From: Chamaelirium japonicum
Taxonomy: Eukaryota; Streptophyta; Magnoliopsida; Liliales; Melanthiaceae
Assembly (NCBI GenBank): GCA_947650365.1
Contig: OX393556.1
Span: 80,108,579 to 80,172,578 of the forward strand
Direction of reading: 5' to 3'
Length of the DNA: 64,000 nt
The translations under genes and the position numbers were made by a program. This document shows positions 23,405 to 38,457 of this stretch, piece by piece. The stretch's first letter is position 1; each line of letters opens with the position of its first letter. The notes under the pieces are model-generated. The model was not told the origin of the DNA. It made no database searches and was given only the letters and a program-made list of their open reading frames with translations.

Positions 23405-25856
23405 ATACGAATGAATTAGAATAGATTGTGCGAATGAATTAGAATGGATCGTATGAATGAATTAGAATGAATTAGAATGGATCGTATGAATGAATTAGAA
23501 TGGATCGTACGAATGAATTAGAATGGATCGTACGAATGAATTAGAATGGATCGTATGAATGAAATAGAATGGATCGTATGAGTGAATTAGAATGGATCGT
23601 GCGAATGAATTAGAATGGATCATACGAATGAATTAGAATGGATCGTATGAATGAATTAGAATGGATCATACAAAGGATGGATACATTCGTGCGAATGAAT
23701 TAGAATGGATCATACGAATGAATTAGAATGGATCGTACGAATGAATTAGAATGGATTGTGCGAATGAATTAGAATGGATCGTACGTATGAATTAGAATGG
23801 ATACATTCATGGGAATGAATAAGAATGGATCGTACGAAGGAATTAGAATGGATTATATGAATGAATTAGATTGGATCGTATGAATGAATCAGAATGGATC
23901 GTGCGAATGAATTAGATATGGATCGTATTAATGAATTAGAATGGATCGTATGAATGAATTATAATGGATCGTGCGAATGAATTAGAATGGATCGTATGAA
24001 TGAATTAGAATGGATCGTACGAACGAAATAGAATAGATCGTACGAATGAATTAGAATGGATCGTGCTAAAGAATTAGAATTGATCGTATGAATGATTTAG
24101 AATAGATTGTGCGAATGAATTAGAATGGATCGTACGAATGAATTAGAATGGATCATACGAATGAATTAGATTGGATCGTATGAATGAATTAGAATGGATC
24201 GTACGAATGAAATAGATGGGTAAATTCGTGCAAATGAATTAGAATGGATCGTATGAATGAATTAGAATGAATGAATTAGAATGAATTAGAATGGATCGTA
24301 CGAAAGAATTAGAATGGATCGTACGAATGAATTAGAATGGATCATACGAATGAATTAGAATGGATCGTGCGAATAAAATAGAATGGATCGTACGGATGAA
24401 TTAGAATGGATCGTACAAATGAATTAGAATGGATCGTACGAATGAATTAGAATGGATCGTACGAATGAATTAGAATGGATTGCATGAATGAATTAGAATG
24501 GATCGTGCTAATGAATTAGAATGGATCGTATGAATGAATTAGAGTAGATTGTGCGAATGAATTAGAATAGATCGTACGAATGAATTAGAATGGATCGTAC
24601 GAATGAATTAGAATGGATCGTATGAATGAATCAGAATGGATCGTACGAAGGAATTAGAATGGATCATACAAAGTAATTAGAATGGATCGTATGAATGAAT
24701 TAGATTAGATCATATGAATGAATTAGAATGGATAGTGCAAATGAATTAGAATGGATCATACGAATGAATTAGAATGGATCGTACGAATGAATTAGAATAG
24801 ATCATACGAATGAAATAGATGGATACATTCGTGCGAATGAATTAGAATGGATCGTATGAATGAATTAGAATGAATGAATTAGAATGAATTAGAATGGATC
24901 GTATGAATGAATTAGAATGGATCGTGCGAATGAATTAGAATGGATCGTACGAATGAATTACAATGATTCGTACGAATGAGTTAGAATGGATCGTACGAAG
25001 GAATTAGAATGGATCGTACGAAGGAATTAGAATGGATCGTACGAAGGAATTAGAATAGATTATGCGAATGAATTAAAATGGATCGTACGAATGAATTAGA
25101 ATGGATACATTCGTGCGAATGAATTAGAATGGATCGTACGAATGAGTAAGAATGGATCGGACGAATGAAATAGAATGGATTGTACGAATGAATTAGAATG
25201 GATTCATTCGAATGAATTAGAATAGATCGTGTGAAAGAATTAGAATGGATTATATGAATGAATTAGAATGGATCGTATGAATGAATTAGAATGGATCGTA
25301 CGAATGATTTAGAATGGATACATTCGTGCGAATGAATTAGAATGGATCGTATGAATGAATTAGAATGAATTAGAATGGATTGTGCGAATGAATTAGAATG
25401 GATCGTACGAATGAATTAGAATAGATCATACGAATGAATTAGAATAGATCGTATGAATGAATTAGATTGGATCGTATGAATGAGTAAGAATGGATCGTAC
25501 GAATGAAATAGAATGGATTGTACGAATGAATTAGATTGGATCGTATGAATGAATTAGAATGGATCGTGCGTCGTATGAATGAATTAGAATGGATCGTATG
25601 AATGAATTAGAATGGATCGTGCTAATTAATTAGAATAGATTGTGCGAATGAATTAGAATAGATCATACGAATGAATTAGATTGGATCGTATGAATGAATT
25701 AGAATGGATCGTGCGAATGAATTAGAATGGATCGTACGAATGAATTAGAATGGATCGTACAAAGGAATTAGAATGGATCGTACGAAGGAATTAGAATGGA
25801 TCGTATGAATGAATTAGAATGGATCGTACGAATGAATTAGAATGGATACATTCGTC
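23405..25856 (+). repeat. Long plus-oriented satellite block
   Basis: About 2.45 kb. It includes local runs of short GAATGAATTAGAATGAATTAG pieces near 23460, 24265 and 24870. It ends in ATACATTCGTCGCACAATC, the same junction as at about 9148. Confidence 0.96.
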
Positions 25857-28800
25857 GCACAATCTATTCTAATTCATTTGTATGATCCATTCTAATTGAT
25901 ACGTACGATCCATCCTATTTCATTCGTACGATCCATTCTTACTCATTTGTACGATCCATTCTAATTCATTCGTACGAATGTATCCACTCTAATTTATTCG
26001 TACGATCCATTCTAATTCATTCGTATGATCCATTCTAATTCATTCACATGAATGTATCCATTCTAATTCATTCATACGATCCATTCTAATTCATTCGCAC
26101 GATCCATTCGAATTCACTGATACGATCCATTCTAATTCATTCATACGATCCATTCTAATTCATTCGTACGATCCATTCTAATTCGTTCGTACGATCCATT
26201 CTATTTCATTCGCACGAATGTATCCATTCTAATTCATTCATACGATCCATTCTAATTCATAAGTACAATCCATTCCATTCTAATTCATTCGCATCCATTC
26301 TAATTCCTTTATACGATCCATTCTAATTCATTCGCACGAATGTATCCATTCTAATTCATTCGCACGATCCATTCTAATTCATTCGCATGATCCATTCTAA
26401 TTCATTCGCACGAATGAATCCATTCTAATTCATTCATACAATCTATTCTAATTCATTTGTACGATCCATTCTAATTCCTTCGTACTATCCATTCTAATTC
26501 GATCCATTCTAATTCATTCGTACGATCCATTCTATTTCATTCGTATGATCCATTCTTACTCATTCCTACGATCCATTCTAATTCATTTGCAAGAATATAT
26601 CAATTCTAATTCATTCGTACGATCCACTCTAATTCCTTCGTACGATCCATTCTATTTCATTCGCACGAATGTATCCATTCTAATTCATTCGTACGATCCA
26701 TTCTAATTCATTCGTACGATCCATTCTAATTCATTAATACGATCCAATCTAATTCATTCATACGATCCAATCTAATTCATTCGCACGATCCATTCTAATT
26801 CATTCATACGATCCATTCTTATTCATTCGTACGATCCATTCTAATTCATTCATACGATCCATTCTAATTCAATCATACGATCTATTCTAATTCTTTTGCA
26901 CGAATGTATCCATTCAAATTCATTCGTACGATCCATTCTAATTCATTCGCACGATCCATTCTAATTCATTCATACGATCCAATCTAATTCGTTCATACGA
27001 TCCATTCTAATTCATTCATATGATCCATTTTAATTAATTCATACGATCCATTCTAATTCATTCGTATGATCCATTCTAATTCATTTGTACAATCCATTCT
27101 ATTTCATTCGTACGATCCATTCTTATCACATTCGTATGATCCATTCTAATTCATTCGTACGATCCATTCTAATTCATTCGTACGATCCATTCTAATTCAT
27201 TCGTACGATCCATTCTAATTCATTCGTAATATCCATTCTAATTCATTCATACGATCCATTCTAATTCATTCGTACGATCCATTCTATTTCATTCGTATGA
27301 TCCATTCTTACTCATTCGTACGATCCATTCTAATTTATTCGCACGAATGTATCCATTCTAATTCATTCGTACGATCCATTCTAATTCATTCGTGCGATCC
27401 ATTCTAATTCATTCGTATGATCCATTCTAATTCATTCGCACAATCCATTCTAATTCATTCGTACGATCCATTCTAATTCATTGGCACGAATGTATCCATT
27501 CTAATTCATTCGTACGATCCATTCTAATTCATTCGTACAATCAATTCTATTTCATTTGTACGATCCATTCTTACTCATTCGTATAATCCATTCTAATTCA
27601 TTCGCACGAATGTATGCATTGTAATTCATTCGTACGATCCATTCTAATTCCTTCGTAAGATCCATTCTAATTCCTTTGTACGATCCATTCTAATTCCTTC
27701 GTACGATCCATTCTAATTCATTCGTATGAACCATTATAATTCATTCGTACGATCCATTCTAATTCATTCGTACGATCCATTCTAATTCATTCGCACGATC
27801 CATTCTAATTCATTCATACGATCCAATCTAATTCATTCGTACGATCCATTCTAATTCATTCGCACAATCTATTCTAATTCATTAGCACGATCCATTCTAA
27901 TTCATTCATGCGATCCAATCTAATTCATTCGTACGATGCACGATCCATTCTAATTCATTCATACGATCCAATCTAATTCATTCATACGATCCATTCTAAT
28001 TCATTCGTATGATCTATTCTAATTCATTCGTACGATCCATTCTAATTCATTCGCACGATCCATTCTAATTCATTCTAATTCATTCATACGATCCATTCTA
28101 ATTCATTCGCACGAATGTATCCATTCTAATTCATTCGTACGATCCATTCTAATTCATTCATACGATCCATTCTAATTCATTCATACAATCCATTCTAATT
28201 CTTTCACACGATCCATTCTAATTCATTCGAATGAATCCATTCTAATTCATTCGTACAATCCATTCTATTTCATTCGTACGATCCATTCTAACTCATTCGT
28301 ACGATCCATTCTAATTCATTCGTACGAATGTATCCATTCTAATTCATTCGTATGATCCATTCTAATTCATTCGCACAATCTATTCTAATTCATTCGTACG
28401 ATACATTCTAATTCCTTCGTACGATCCGTTCTAATTCCTTCGTACGATCCATTCTAATTCATTCGTACGATCCATTCTAATTCATTCGCACGATCCATTC
28501 TAATTTATTCATACGATCCATTCTAATTCATTCATTCTAATTCATTCATACGATCCATTCTAATTCTTTCGCACGAATGTATCCAACTATTTCATTCGTA
28601 TGATCCATTCTAATTTATTCGTATGATCCATTCTAATTCATTCGTACGATCTATTCTAATTCATTTGCACGATCCATTCTAATTCATTCATACGATCCAA
28701 TGTAATTCATTCAGACGATCCATTCTAATTCATTCGTACGATCCATTCTAATTCCTTCGTACGATCCATTCTAATTCATTCGTACGATCCATTCTAATTC

Positions 28801-29895
28801 ATTCGTACGATCCATTCTAATTCATTCGTACAATCTATTCTAATTCATTCGTACGATCCATTCTAATTCATTAGCACGATCCATTCTAATTCATTCATAC
28901 GATCCATTCTAATTCATTCGTACGATCCATTCTAATTCATTCGTACGATCCATTCTATTTCATTCGCACGATCAATTCTAATTCATTCGTATGATCCATT
29001 CTAATTCATTCGCACGATCTATTCTAATTCCTTCATATGATCCATTCTAATTCATTCTAATTCATTCATACGATCCATTCTAATTCATTCACACGAATGT
29101 ATCCATCTATTTCATTCGTACTATCCATTCTAATTCATTCATACGATCCAACCTAATTCATTCGTACGATCCATTCTAATTCATTCGTACGATCCATTCT
29201 AATTCATTCGCAAAATCTATTCTAAATCATTCGTACGATCAATTCTAATTCATTAGCACGATCCATTCTAATTCATTCGTACGATCTATTCTATTTCATT
29301 CGTACGATCCATTCTAATTCATTCGTACGATCCATTCTAATTCATTCGCACGATCCATTCTAATTCAATCATACGATCCATTCTAATTCATTAATACGAT
29401 CCATATCAAATTCATTCGCACGATCCATTCTAATTCATTCATACGATCCAATCTAATTCATTCATAAGATCCATTCTAATTCCTTCGTACGATCCAATCA
29501 TATTCATTCCCATGAATGTATCCATTCTAATTCATACGTACGATCCATTCTAATTCATTCGCACAATCCATTCTAATTCATTAGTACGATCCATTCTAAT
29601 TCATTCGTATGATCCATTCTAATTCATTCGCACGAATGTATCCATTCTTTGTACGATCCATTCTAATTCATTCGTACGATCCATTCTAATTCATTCGCAC
29701 GATCCATTCTAATTCATTCATACGATCCAATCTAATTCATTCGTACGATCCATTCTATTTCATTCATACGATCTATTTTAATTCATTCGTACGATCCATT
29801 CTAATTCATTCGTACGATCCAATCTAATTCATTCTAATTCATTCGTGCGATCCATTCTAATTCATTCGCACAATCTATTCTAATTCATTCGTATG
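25857..29895 (-). repeat. Longest single-orientation satellite block (minus)
   Basis: About 4 kb without a flip. It follows a 2.45-kb plus block, so the two could pair as a long fold-back. At about 25971-25985 it holds CGTACGAATGTATC, the same local sequence as the retroelement target, uninterrupted. Confidence 0.96.
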
Positions 29896-31283
29896 CGTAC
29901 GAATAAGTAAGAATGGATCGTACGAATGAAATAGAATGGATTGTACGAATGAATTAGAATGGATTAATTCATGCGAATGAATTAGAATGGATCTTGCGAA
30001 TGAATTAGAATAGATCGTACGAATGAATTAGAATGGATCATACGAATGAATTAGAATGGATACATTCGTGCGAATGAATTAGAATAGATTGTGCGAATGA
30101 ATTAGAATGGATCGTACGAATGAATTAGAATGGATACATTCATGGGAATGAATAACAATGGATCGTACGAATGAATTAGAATGGATCGTACGAATGAATT
30201 AGAATGGATATATTCGTGCAAATGAATTAGAATGGATCGTATGAATGAATTAGAATGGATCGTACGAATGAATTAGAATGAATCGTATGAATGAAATAGA
30301 ATGGATCGTATGAATTAGAATGGATCGTACGAAGGAATTAGAATGGATCATACGAATGAATTTGAATGGATCATACGAATGAAATAGAATGGATCATACG
30401 AAGGAATTAGAATGGATTATACGAATGAATTAGAATGGATTCATTCATGCGAATGAATTAGAATGGATCGTGCGAATGAATTAGAATGGATCGTACAAAT
30501 GAATTAGAATGGATCGTACGAAGGAATTAGAATGGATCGTATGAATGAATTAGAATGGATATATTCGTGCAAATGAATTAGAATGGATCGTATGAATGAA
30601 TTAGAATAGATCGTACGAATGAATTGGAATGGATTGTATGAATGAATTAGATTGGATCGTTTAAATGAATTAGAATGGATCGTAGGAATGAATTAGAATG
30701 GATACATTCGTGCGAATGAATTAGAATGGATCGTACGAATGAATTAGAATAGATTGTGTGAATGAATTAGAAGGGATCATACGAATGAGTAAGAATGGAT
30801 TGTACGAATGAAATAAAATGGACTGTACGGATGAATTAGAATGGATCGTAAGAATGAATTAGAATGGATACATTCGTGCGAATAAATTAGAATGGATCAT
30901 GCTAATGAATTAGAATTGATCGTATGAAAGAATTAGAATGGATACATTCGTGCGAATGAATTAGAATGGATCGTACGAAGGAATTAGAATGGATCGTACG
31001 TACGAAGTAATTCGAATAGATGGTGTGAATGAATTAGAATAGATTGTACGAATGAATTAGAATGGATCATACGAAGGAATTAGAATGGATCGTACGAATG
31101 AATTAGAATAGATTGTGCGAATGAATTAGAATGGATACATTCGTGCGAATGAATTAGAATGGATCGTACGAAGGAAATAGAATGGATCGTACGTATGAAT
31201 TTGTACGTATTAATAAATTAGAATGGATCGAATTAGAATGGATCATACGAAGGAATTAGAATGGATCGTATGAATGAATTAGA
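29896..31283 (+). repeat. 23-bp satellite, plus-oriented block
   Basis: About 1.4 kb, with 28-bp forms near 30056, 30555, 30700 and 30950. The rare CGTACGTATGAATTTGTACGT variant is near 31186-31210. Confidence 0.96.
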
Positions 31284-32660
31284 CGTACGATCCATTCTAA
31301 TTCATTCGTACTATCCATTCCGTACAATCTATTCTAATTCATTTGCACGAATTAATCCATTCTAATTCATTCGTACAATCCATTCTAATTCATTCGAATG
31401 AATCCATTCTAATTCATTCATACAATCCATTCTATTTCATTCATACGATCCATTCTTACTCATTCGTACGATCCATTCTAATTCATTCGCACGAATGTAT
31501 CCATTCTAATTCAGTCGTACGATCCACTCTAATTCATTCGCACAATCCATTCTAATTCATTTGTACGATCCATTCTAATTCATTCGTACAATCCATTCTA
31601 TTTCATTCGTACGATCCATTCTTACTCATTCGTATGATCCATTCCAATTCATTCGTACGATCCATTCTAATTCATTCGTACGATCCATTCTAATTCATTC
31701 GCACAATCTATTCTAATTCATTCATACGATCCATTCTAATTCATTCGTACGATCCATTCTTACTCATTCGTATGATCCATTCTAATTCATTCGCACGAAT
31801 GTATCCATTCTAATTTATTCGTACGATCCATTCTAATTCATTCATACGATCCATTCTAATTCATTCATACAATCCATTCTAATTCGTCGCACAATCTATT
31901 CTAATTCATTCGTACGATCCATTCTAATTCATTCGTACGATCCATTCTATTTCATTCGCACGATCCATTCTAGTTCATTCGCACAAATGTATCCATTCTA
32001 ATTCATTCGTACGATCTATTCTAATTCATTCATACGATCCATTCTAATTCCTTCGTACGATCCATTCTATTTCATTCGTACAATCCATTCTATTTCATTC
32101 ATACGATCCATTCTAATTCATTAGCACGATCCATTCTAATTCATTCGTACGATCCATTCTAATTCATTCGCACGATCCATTCTAATTCATTCGTACGATC
32201 CATTCTAATTCATTCGCACAATCTATTCTAATTCATTCGTACGATCCATTCTAATTCATTCGTACGATCCATTCTATTTCATTCGCACGATCCATTCTAA
32301 TTCATTCGCACAAATGTATCCATTCTAATTCATTCGTACGATCTATTCTAATTCATTCATACGATCCATTCTAATTCCTTCGTACGATCCATTCTAATTC
32401 ATTCGTACAATCCATTCTATTTCATTCATACGATCCATTCTAATTCATTAGCACGATCCATTCTAATTCATTTGTACGATCCATTCTAATTCATTCGTAC
32501 GATCCATTCTAATTCATTCGCACAATCTATTCTAATTCAATCGTACGATCTATTCTAATTCATTCACATGATCCATTCTAATTCATTTGCACGATCCATT
32601 CTAATTAATTCATACAATCCATTCTAATTCTTTTGCACGAATGTATCCATTCTAATTCAT
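31284..32660 (-). repeat. 23-bp satellite, minus-oriented block
   Basis: Contains the composite set at 31419-31515. A local direct duplication is visible: 31880-32110 and 32215-32440 carry the same string of variants. Confidence 0.95.
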
Positions 32661-34453
32661 TACGAATGAGTAAGAATGGATTGTACGTATGAATTAGAAT
32701 GGATACATTCGTGCGAATGAATTAGAATGGATCATACGAATGAGTAAGAATGGATCGTACGAATGAAATAGAATGGATTGTACGAATGAATTAGAATGGA
32801 TCGTACGAATGAATTAGCATGGATCGTGCTAATGAATTAGAATGGAACGTACGAATGAATTAGAATGGATCGTAGAATGGATCGTATGAATGAATTAGAA
32901 TGGAACGTACGAATGAATTAGAATAGATCGTACGAATGAATTAGAATGGATTGTGCGAATGACTTAGAATGGATCGTACGAATGAATTAGAATGGATATA
33001 TTCGTGCGAATGAATTAGAATGGATCGTACGAATGAATTAGAATGGATACATTCGTGTGAATGAATTAGAATGGATCGTGCGAATAAATTAGAATGGATC
33101 GTATGAATGAATTAGAATAGATTGTACATTCGTGCGAATGAATTAGAATGGATTGTATGAATGAATTAGATTGGATCGTATAAATGAATTAGAATGGATC
33201 GTACGTATGAATTAGAATGGATACACTCATGGGAATGAATAAGAATGGATCGTACGAAGGAATTAGAATGGATAATACGAATGAAATTAGAATGGATCGT
33301 ACGAAGGAATTACAATGGATCATATGAACGAATTAGAATGGATCGTACGAATGAATTAGAATGGATCGTATGAATGAATAAGAATGGATACATTCGTGCG
33401 AATGAATTAGAATGGATCGTACGAATGAGTAAGAATGGATCGTACGAATGAAATAGAATGGATTGTACGAATGAATTAGAATGGATCATACGAATGAATT
33501 AGAATGGATCGTATGAATGAATTAGAATGGATTGTGTGAAAGAATTAGAATGGATTGTATGAATGAATTAGAATGGATCGTAGGAATGAATTAGAGTGGA
33601 TCGTGATTTTTCGTGCTAATGAATTAGAATGGATCGTACGAATGAATCAGAATGGATACATTCGTGCGAAAGAATTAGAATGGATGGTATGAATGAATTA
33701 GATTGGATCGTATGAATGAATTAGAATGGATCGTGCGAAGGAATTAGAATGGATACATTCGTGCGAATGAATTAGAATGGATCGTGCGAATGAATTAGAA
33801 TGGATCGTACGAATGAATTAGAACGGATCGTACGAATGAATTAGAATGGATACATACGAATGAATTAGAATAGATCGTATGAATGAATGAATTAGAATGG
33901 ATCGTATGAATGAATGAATTAGAATGGATTGTACGAATGAATTAGAATAGATCGTGCGAATGAATTAGAATGGATCGTACGAATTAATTAGATTGAATCG
34001 TATGAATGAATTAGAATGGTTCGTGCGAATGAATTAGAATGGATCGTACGAATGAATTGGAATAGATCGTACGAATGAATTAGAATGGATCGTACGAATG
34101 AATTAGAGTGGATACATTCGTATGAAGGAATTATAATGGATCGTACGAATGAATTAGAATTGATACATTCGTGCGAATGAATTAGAATGGATCGTATGAA
34201 TGAATTAGAATGGATCGTACAAATAAATTAGAATGGATCTTACGAATGAATTAGAATGGATCGTACGAATGAATTAGAAATGGATCGTATGAATGAAATA
34301 GAATGGATCGTACGAATGAATTAGAATAGATCGTGCTAATGAATTAGAATCGATCGTACAATGAATTAGAATAGATTGTGCGAATGAATAAGAATGGATC
34401 GTACGAATAAAATAGAATGGATCGTACGAAGGAATTAGAATGGATCGTACGTA
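32661..34453 (+). repeat. 23-bp satellite, plus-oriented block
   Basis: About 1.8 kb, with the composite set at 32700-32790 and again at 33385-33480. An irregular patch (GATTTTTCGTGC) lies near 33603. Confidence 0.96.
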
Positions 34454-36492
34454 CACTATCCATTCTAATTAATTCATACGATCCATTCTAATTCATTCGT
34501 ACGATCCATTTTAATTCCTTTGTACGATCCATTCTAATTCATTCATACGATCCATTCTAATTCATTCGTACGATCCATTCTAATTCATTCGTACGATCCA
34601 TTCTAATTCATTCATACGATCCAATCTAATTCCTTCGTACGATCCATTCTTACTCATTCGCACAATCTATTCTAATTCCTTCGTACTATCCATTCTAATT
34701 AATTCGCACGAATGTATCCATTCTAATTCATTCGTACGATCCATTCTAATTCATTCGCACGATCCATTCTAATTCATTAATACGATCCAATCTAATTCAT
34801 TCATACGATCCATTCTAATTCATTCATACGATCCATTCTAATTACTTCGTATGATCCATTCTAATTCCTTCGTACGATCCATTCTGATTCATTCATACGA
34901 TCCATTCTAATTCATTCGTACGATCCATTCTAATTCATTCGTACGATCTATTCTAATTCATTCGCACAATCTATTCTAATTCATTCATACGATCCATTCT
35001 AATTCATTAGCACGATCCATTCTAATTCATTCATGCAATCCATTCTAATTCATTCGTACGATCCATTCTAATTCATTCGTACGATCCATTCTAATTCATT
35101 CATACGATCCAATCTAATTCCCTCGTACGATCCATTCTTACTCATTCGCACAATCTATTCTAATTCATTCGTACGATCCATTCGAATTCACTCATACGAT
35201 CCATTCTAATTCATTCATATGATCCATTCTAATTAATTCGCACGAATGTATCCATTCTATTTCATTCGTACGATCCATTCTAATTCATTCGCACGATCCA
35301 TTCTAATTCATTAATACGATCCAATCTAATTCATTCATAAGATCCATTCTAATTCATTCGCACGAATGTATCCATTCTAATTCATTCGTACGATTCTAAT
35401 TCATTCATACAATCCATTCTAATTCTTTCACACGTCATACGATCCATTCTAATTCATTCGTACGATTCATTCTAATTCCTTCATACGGTCCATTCTAATT
35501 CATTTGCATGATCCATTCTAATTTATTTATACGATCCAATCTAATTCAGTCATACAATCTAATCTAATTCATTCATACGATCCATTCTAATTTATTCGTA
35601 CGATCCATTCTAATTCATTCGCACGATCCATTCTAATTCATTCATACAATACATTCTAATTCATTCGTACGATCCATTCTAATTTATTCACACGATCCAT
35701 TCTAATTCATTCATACGATCCATTCTAATTCATTCATACAATCCATTCTAATTCTTTCACACGATCCATTCTAGTTCATTCGTACGATCCATTCTAATTC
35801 ATTCGTACAATCGATTCTATTTCATTCGTACGATCCATTCTTACTCATTCGTACAATCCATTCTAATTCATTCGCACGAATGTATCCATTCTAATTCATT
35901 CGTACGATCCATTCTAATTCATTCGTACGATCCATTCTAATTCATTCGCACGATCCATTCTAATTCATTCGCACGAATGAATCCATTCTAATTCATTCGT
36001 ACAATCCATTCTATTTCTTTCATACGATCCATTCTTACTCATTCGTACGATCCATTCTAATTCATTCGCACAAATGTATCCATTCTAATTCATTCATACG
36101 ATCCATTCTAATTCTAATTCCTTTGTACGATCCATTCTAATTCTAATTCCTTTGTATGATCCATTCTAATTCCTTAGTACGATCCATTCTAATTCCTTTG
36201 TACGATCCATTCCGTACGATCTATTCTATTTTATTCATACGATCCATTCTTACTCAATCGTATGATCCATTCTAATTCATTCGAAAGAATGTATCCATTC
36301 TAATTCGATCGATTCTAATTCATTCGCACGATCCATTCTAATTCATTCGCACGAATGTATCCATTCTAATTCCTTCGCACGATCCATTCTAATTCATTCA
36401 TACGATCCAATCAAATTCATTCATACGATCAATTCTAATTCTTTCGCACGAATGTATCCATTCTAATTCATTCGTACGATCCATTCTAATTC
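34454..36492 (-). repeat. 23-bp satellite, minus-oriented block
   Basis: About 2 kb. The stretch 35090-35600 is found again at 57650-58130. It ends in the 12-bp palindrome ATTCGTACGAAT at 36489-36500. Confidence 0.96.
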
Positions 36493-38457
36493 GTACGAAT
36501 GAATTCGAATGGATACATTTGTGCGAATGAATTAGAATAGATTGGATCGTATGAATGAATTAGAATGGATCGTACGAATGAAATAGAATGGATACAAATG
36601 AATTAGAATAGATCGTGCGAATGAATTAGAATGGATCGTATGAATGAAATAGAATGGATAGTATGAATTAGAATGGATCATGCGAATGAATTAGAATGGA
36701 TCGTACGAATGAGTAAGAATGGATCGTGCGAATGAATTAGAATGGATCATACGAATGAATTAGAATGGATCGTATGAATGAATTAGAATGGATCGTGCGA
36801 ATGAATTAGAATGGATCGTATGAATGAATTAGAATAGATTGTGCGAATGAATTAGAATGGATCGTACGAATGAATTAGAATAGATTGTGCGAATGAATTA
36901 GAATGGATCGTACGAATGAATTAGAATGAATTGTACGAAGGAATTAGAATGGATACATTCGTGCGAATGAATTAGAATGGATCGTACGAATGAGTAAGAA
37001 TGGATCGTACGAATGAAATAGAATGGATTGTACGTGCGAATGAATTAGAATGGATTGTATGAATGAATTAGATTGGATCGTATAAATGAATTAGAATGGA
37101 TCGTACGAATGAATTAGAATGGATCGTGCGTGCGAATGAATTAGAATGGATCGTACGAAGGAATTAGAATGGATCATGCGAATGAATTAGAATGGATCGT
37201 ATGAATGAATTAGAATGGATTGTACGAATGAAATAGAATGGATCATATGAATGAATTAGAATGGATCGTACGAATGAATTAGAATAGATCGTACGAAGGA
37301 ATTAGAATGGATCATACGTCTAATTCATTCGTACGATCCATTCTAATTAGAATGGATACATTCGTGCGAATGAATTAGAATGGTTCATACGATTTAGTAA
37401 GAATGGATCGTACGAATGAAATAGAATGGAATTAGAATAGATCGTGCAAATGAATTAGAATGGATCGTATGAATGAATTAGAATGGATCGTACTTATGAA
37501 TTAGAATGGATCGTGCGAATGAATTAGAACGGATCGTAGGAATGAATTAGAATAGATCGTACGAATGAAATAGAATGGATCGTACAAATGAATTAGAATG
37601 GATACATTCGTGCGAATGAATTAGAATGGATCGTATTAATGAATTAGAATGGATCGTACTTATGAATTAGAATGGATCGTACGAATGAATTAGAATGGAT
37701 CGTACGAATGAATTAGAATGGATAAATTCGTGCGAATGAATTAGAATGGATCATATGAATGAATTAGAATGGATCGTGCGAATGAATTAGAATAGATTGT
37801 GCGAATGAATTAGAATAGTGCGAATGAATTAGAATGGATCGTATGAATGAATTAGAATGGATTGTACGAATGAATGGATACATGATCCATTCTAATTCAT
37901 TCGTATGATCCATTCTAATTCATTTGTACAATCCATTATAATTCATTCGCACGATTGTATCCATCCTTTGTACGATCCATTCTATTTCATTCGCACGATC
38001 CATTCTAATTCATTCATACGATCCATTCTAATTCATTTGCACGATCCATTCTAGTTCATTCGTACGATCCAATCTAATTCATTCGTACGATCCATTCTAA
38101 TTCATTCGTATGACCATTCTAATTCCTTCGTATAATCCATTCTATTTCATTCGTACGATTCATTCTAATTCATTCGTACAATCCATACATTCGTGTGAAG
38201 GAATTAGAATGGATCGTACGAATGAATTGGAATGGATCCTACGAATGAACTAGATTGGATCGTATGAATGAATTAGAAAGGATCGTGCGAATGAATTAGA
38301 ATGGTTCGTACGAATGAATTAGAATGGATCGTATGAATGAATTAGAATGGATCGTACAAAGGATGGATACATTCGTGCGAATGCATTAGAATGGATCGTA
38401 CGAATGAATTAGAATGGATCGTGTGAAAGAATTAGAATGGGTCGTACAAAGGATGGA
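36493..38457. repeat. Satellite mosaic, mostly plus
   Basis: Plus 36493-37317, a minus islet to 37347, plus to 37873, minus to 38186 and plus to 38457. The last switch occurs at GGATGGATCCATTC. Confidence 0.94.

Noticed and set aside
31343-31555. 70-residue open frame rich in I, H, S and F
   Set aside because: It is a translation of satellite monomers. 23 bp is not a multiple of three, so the frame rotates through all phases. Similar short frames arise by chance at 34274-34456 and 49622-49819. No start context or domain.
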